A stretch of DNA of 52,914 bases from Bacilli bacterium (GTDB lineage Bacteria; Bacillota_I; Bacilli_A; ML615J-28; CAG-313), in contig JAFTPH010000047.1 in NCBI GenBank assembly GCA_017463365.1, forward strand, positions 1 to 52,914. The letters are read 5' to 3'. Made by a program: the position numbers and the translations under genes. Position 1 is the first letter of the stretch, and every line of letters starts with the position of its first letter. Below, piece by piece: positions 51,531 to 52,914 of this stretch. The notes under the pieces are model-generated. The model did not search any database. It saw only the letters and a list, made by a program, of their open reading frames with translations, and was not told the origin of the DNA.

Positions 51531-52649
51531 ATGATTGAAAAAATTGTGTTAATTCCGGATTCCTTTAAGAATACGATGGAAAGTCAAACTGTTTGTGATG
51601 TTATTAAAGAGACTATAAATGTACTTGATAATGATATGGAAATTTTGTGTTATCCTATCGCTGATGGAGGAGAAGGTACAGCATTAATTTTTTCACAATA
51701 TCTAAACCTAGAAATAAAGAAGATGTGCACAACTAATGCGTTTAATAAAAATATCGAAATTGAATATGGTAGTGATGGAAAAGTTGCTGTTATCGATATT
51801 GCTAGCGTGGTGGGATTTGCAGCTAACCCTAATGAAGTTTTAAATCCTCAAAAAGCTACGACATATGGTATAGGTAAAGTTTTAAAAGAATTAATTAATC
51901 AAAAACATAAAAAAATCTATATTGGATTAGGTGGTAGCATAACTAATGATTTAGGTATGGGAATGATTGCTGGAATGGGTGTAAAGTTCTACAATATGGA
52001 TGGTAATGAATTTATTCCATGTGGTAAGACTTTGAGCGATATTAAGAAAATTGATTGTGAAGAGTTTAATGTATCAGATTGTGAATTTATTTGTTTATCT
52101 GATGTGAAGAGTCCTTTGTTTGGTGAAACTGGAGCTGCAAGAATGTTCGCTAGACAAAAAGGTGCTGATGATGAAATGATCGAAGAATTAGAAAAAGATG
52201 CACGTGTGTGTGTTGAAACATTAAGCAAATATTATCCGGATTATTCTAATTATGAAGGAAGTGGAGCGGCAGGCGGTTTAGGGTTTGCTTTTAAAACTTT
52301 CATGAATGCTGAAATGAAGTCTGGAATTGCAGAGTTATTGTCTATTTCAAAAGTGGAAGAAGTGTTGGATCAAGATACGCTAGTAATTACAGGTGAAGGT
52401 AAATTTGATAAACAATCATTAGAAGGTAAAGTAATAAGTGGTGTAGTTGAGATGGTAGAAAAAACAAATGCACAATTAATTATTGTTGCTGGATGCGTTG
52501 AAGGTGATGTTTCGTATGGTGCTATAAAAAAAGTTTTTGCTTGTTCGGAACTTGGAAGAAGTATGGAAGAGGTCAAAAAAACGTGTGTTGAAGATTTGAA
52601 GCGAACCACTAAAGATGTGTATGAATATATTATAGAAAATAATTTGTAA
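51531..52649 (+). CDS. glycerate kinase (GarK/GlxK type)
   Basis: This enzyme phosphorylates D-glycerate, to 2- or 3-phosphoglycerate depending on subtype. The 372-residue protein has the family motifs IPDSFKNTMES near the N-terminus, PIADGGEGTA, GLGGSITNDLGMG and VITGEGKFDKQS. I use ATG 51531, with AAGGTGA at 51519-51525; the GTG at 51522 overlaps that site. There is no glycerate-producing enzyme nearby. It is a single gene between tRNA-Arg and the rRNA operon, and no clear terminator separates it from the rRNA promoters. Confidence 0.93.
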   Translation: MIEKIVLIPDSFKNTMESQTVCDVIKETINVLDNDMEILCYPIADGGEGTALIFSQYLNLEIKKMCTTNAFNKNIEIEYGSDGKVAVIDIASVVGFAANPNEVLNPQKATTYGIGKVLKELINQKHKKIYIGLGGSITNDLGMGMIAGMGVKFYNMDGNEFIPCGKTLSDIKKIDCEEFNVSDCEFICLSDVKSPLFGETGAARMFARQKGADDEMIEELEKDARVCVETLSKYYPDYSNYEGSGAAGGLGFAFKTFMNAEMKSGIAELLSISKVEEVLDQDTLVITGEGKFDKQSLEGKVISGVVEMVEKTNAQLIIVAGCVEGDVSYGAIKKVFACSELGRSMEEVKKTCVEDLKRTTKDVYEYIIENNL

Positions 52650-52676
52650 AAAAATAAAAATTTATTATCATTTTTG

Positions 52677-52705
52677 TAGACAAAAACGATGGAAAAGAGT
52701 ATAAT
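52677..52705 (+). promoter_or_regulatory. upstream rRNA operon promoter (P1)
   Basis: TAGACA (52677-52682) and TATAAT (52700-52705) are spaced by 17 bases. The -35 lies at the centre of an imperfect inverted repeat (52667-52677 with 52680-52690, one mismatch). Tandem promoters are normal for rRNA operons in Bacilli. Confidence 0.65.
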
Positions 52706-52779
52706 GTAAAGGATGTTGTTGAGGGACTTACAAAAAGATTGTTTAAGAAAAAAAGTTTTTACAAAATAGAGCATTTTTC

Positions 52780-52808
52780 TTGACAAGATAAATAAGTTTT
52801 GATATAAT
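52780..52808 (+). promoter_or_regulatory. main rRNA operon promoter (P2)
   Basis: TTGACA (52780-52785) and TATAAT (52803-52808) are perfect consensus hexamers at 17-base spacing, with TGA before the -10. This is the strongest promoter in the window by inspection. The start site should be near 52815. Confidence 0.92.
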
Positions 52809-52814
52809 ATTAGG

Positions 52815-52886
52815 GCAATGTGCGCAGAGCACATACAGAATAGGTCTTTGAAAACTGAACAGAACAGGTGGAGCAGGATAAAACTT
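52815..52886 (+). promoter_or_regulatory. pre-16S rRNA leader
   Basis: The leader has a small hairpin (ATGTGC/GCACAT, 52818-52834). The stretch TCTTTGAAAACTGAAC at 52845-52860 is a sequence typically found before 16S rRNA in Bacilli and Clostridia and takes part in antitermination or processing. Confidence 0.7.
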
Positions 52887-52914
52887 TTTATTGAGAGTTT
52901 GATCCTGGCTCAGG
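52887..52914 (+). rRNA. rrs: 16S ribosomal RNA, 5' end (partial)
   Basis: GAGAGTTTGATCCTGGCTCAG, the near-universal bacterial 16S 5' segment, begins at about 52893. The mature end is placed near 52887 by comparison with the Bacillus start TTTATCGGAG. The gene runs off the right edge. Confidence 0.95.

Noticed and set aside
1-52914. Use of the Mycoplasma genetic code (TGA as Trp), suggested by the very low GC content.
   Set aside because: dacF, spoVAC, spoVAD, pyrB and other genes end at TGA at family-typical lengths, and Trp is encoded by TGG.

Overview
The window is about 53 kb of AT-rich DNA (roughly 30% GC by eye, not computed). It comes from a low-GC, spore-forming member of the Bacillota. 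The evidence is an intact dacF / spoIIAA-spoIIAB-sigF / spoVAC-AD-AE-AF block, RNase J, MscL, an HTH-type glycerol and pyrimidine gene complement typical of Bacilli and Erysipelotrichia-like bacteria, near-consensus Gram-positive ribosome binding sites, and a Bacilli-type pre-16S leader and 16S start at the right edge. TGA is used as a stop (dacF, spoVAC, pyrB and others) and TGG for Trp, so this is the standard bacterial code rather than the Mycoplasma code. I would place it near Erysipelotrichia, Turicibacter or a related Bacilli lineage, but I cannot fix the genus.

Layout. 1-7170: D,D-carboxypeptidase dacF, a NahK-like sugar kinase, the sigma-F regulon switch (spoIIAA, spoIIAB, sigF) and the dipicolinate channel genes spoVAC, AD, AE and AF, tightly packed with 1-4 nt overlaps. 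7180-11646: RNase J, an unknown protein, ribosomal protein L33, and a SpoIIIE/FtsK-like protein whose ATPase motifs are gone. 11689-14129: a BspA-type leucine-rich lipoprotein, rarA and tRNA-Thr. 14193-17588: a two-component system co-transcribed with an HtrA-like membrane protease, probably an envelope stress unit. 17655-22112: an ABC-F protein, a DEAD-box RNA helicase, and an unusual fusion of a P-loop kinase with a flavin reductase domain. 22146-27927: tRNA-Lys, cardiolipin synthase, a PlsC-like acyltransferase with a zinc ribbon, an RNA uracil methyltransferase, a pseudogene remnant, and D-lactate dehydrogenase. 27950-31454: a membrane-anchored helical-repeat protein, a PP2C-like phosphatase, an APH(3')-like kinase, a GNAT acetyltransferase and a small membrane protein.

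31489-41020 is a complete de novo UMP operon, pyrB-pyrC-carA-carB-pyrK-pyrD-pyrF-pyrE. It sits behind a leader that folds as an attenuator. Its CarA has lost the glutaminase Cys and His, so carbamoyl phosphate may be made from ammonia. 41044-50576: a MATE exporter, a GH18 lipoprotein with four InlB-type repeats, glycerol kinase, a ferredoxin-type aldo/keto reductase, an XRE membrane regulator, the MntP manganese exporter and a DUF885 lipoprotein peptidase. 50680-52914: MscL, tRNA-Arg, glycerate kinase, and an rRNA operon promoter region with two tandem promoters leading into the 5' end of 16S rRNA.

The most interesting items are the degenerate SpoIIIE-like protein in a spoIIIE-like location, the glutaminase-dead CarA in an otherwise normal pyr operon, the four-segment pyr leader, the kinase-flavin reductase fusion, and three tandem 11-bp repeats upstream of the two-component operon. 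No CRISPR array, insertion sequence or prophage was seen.
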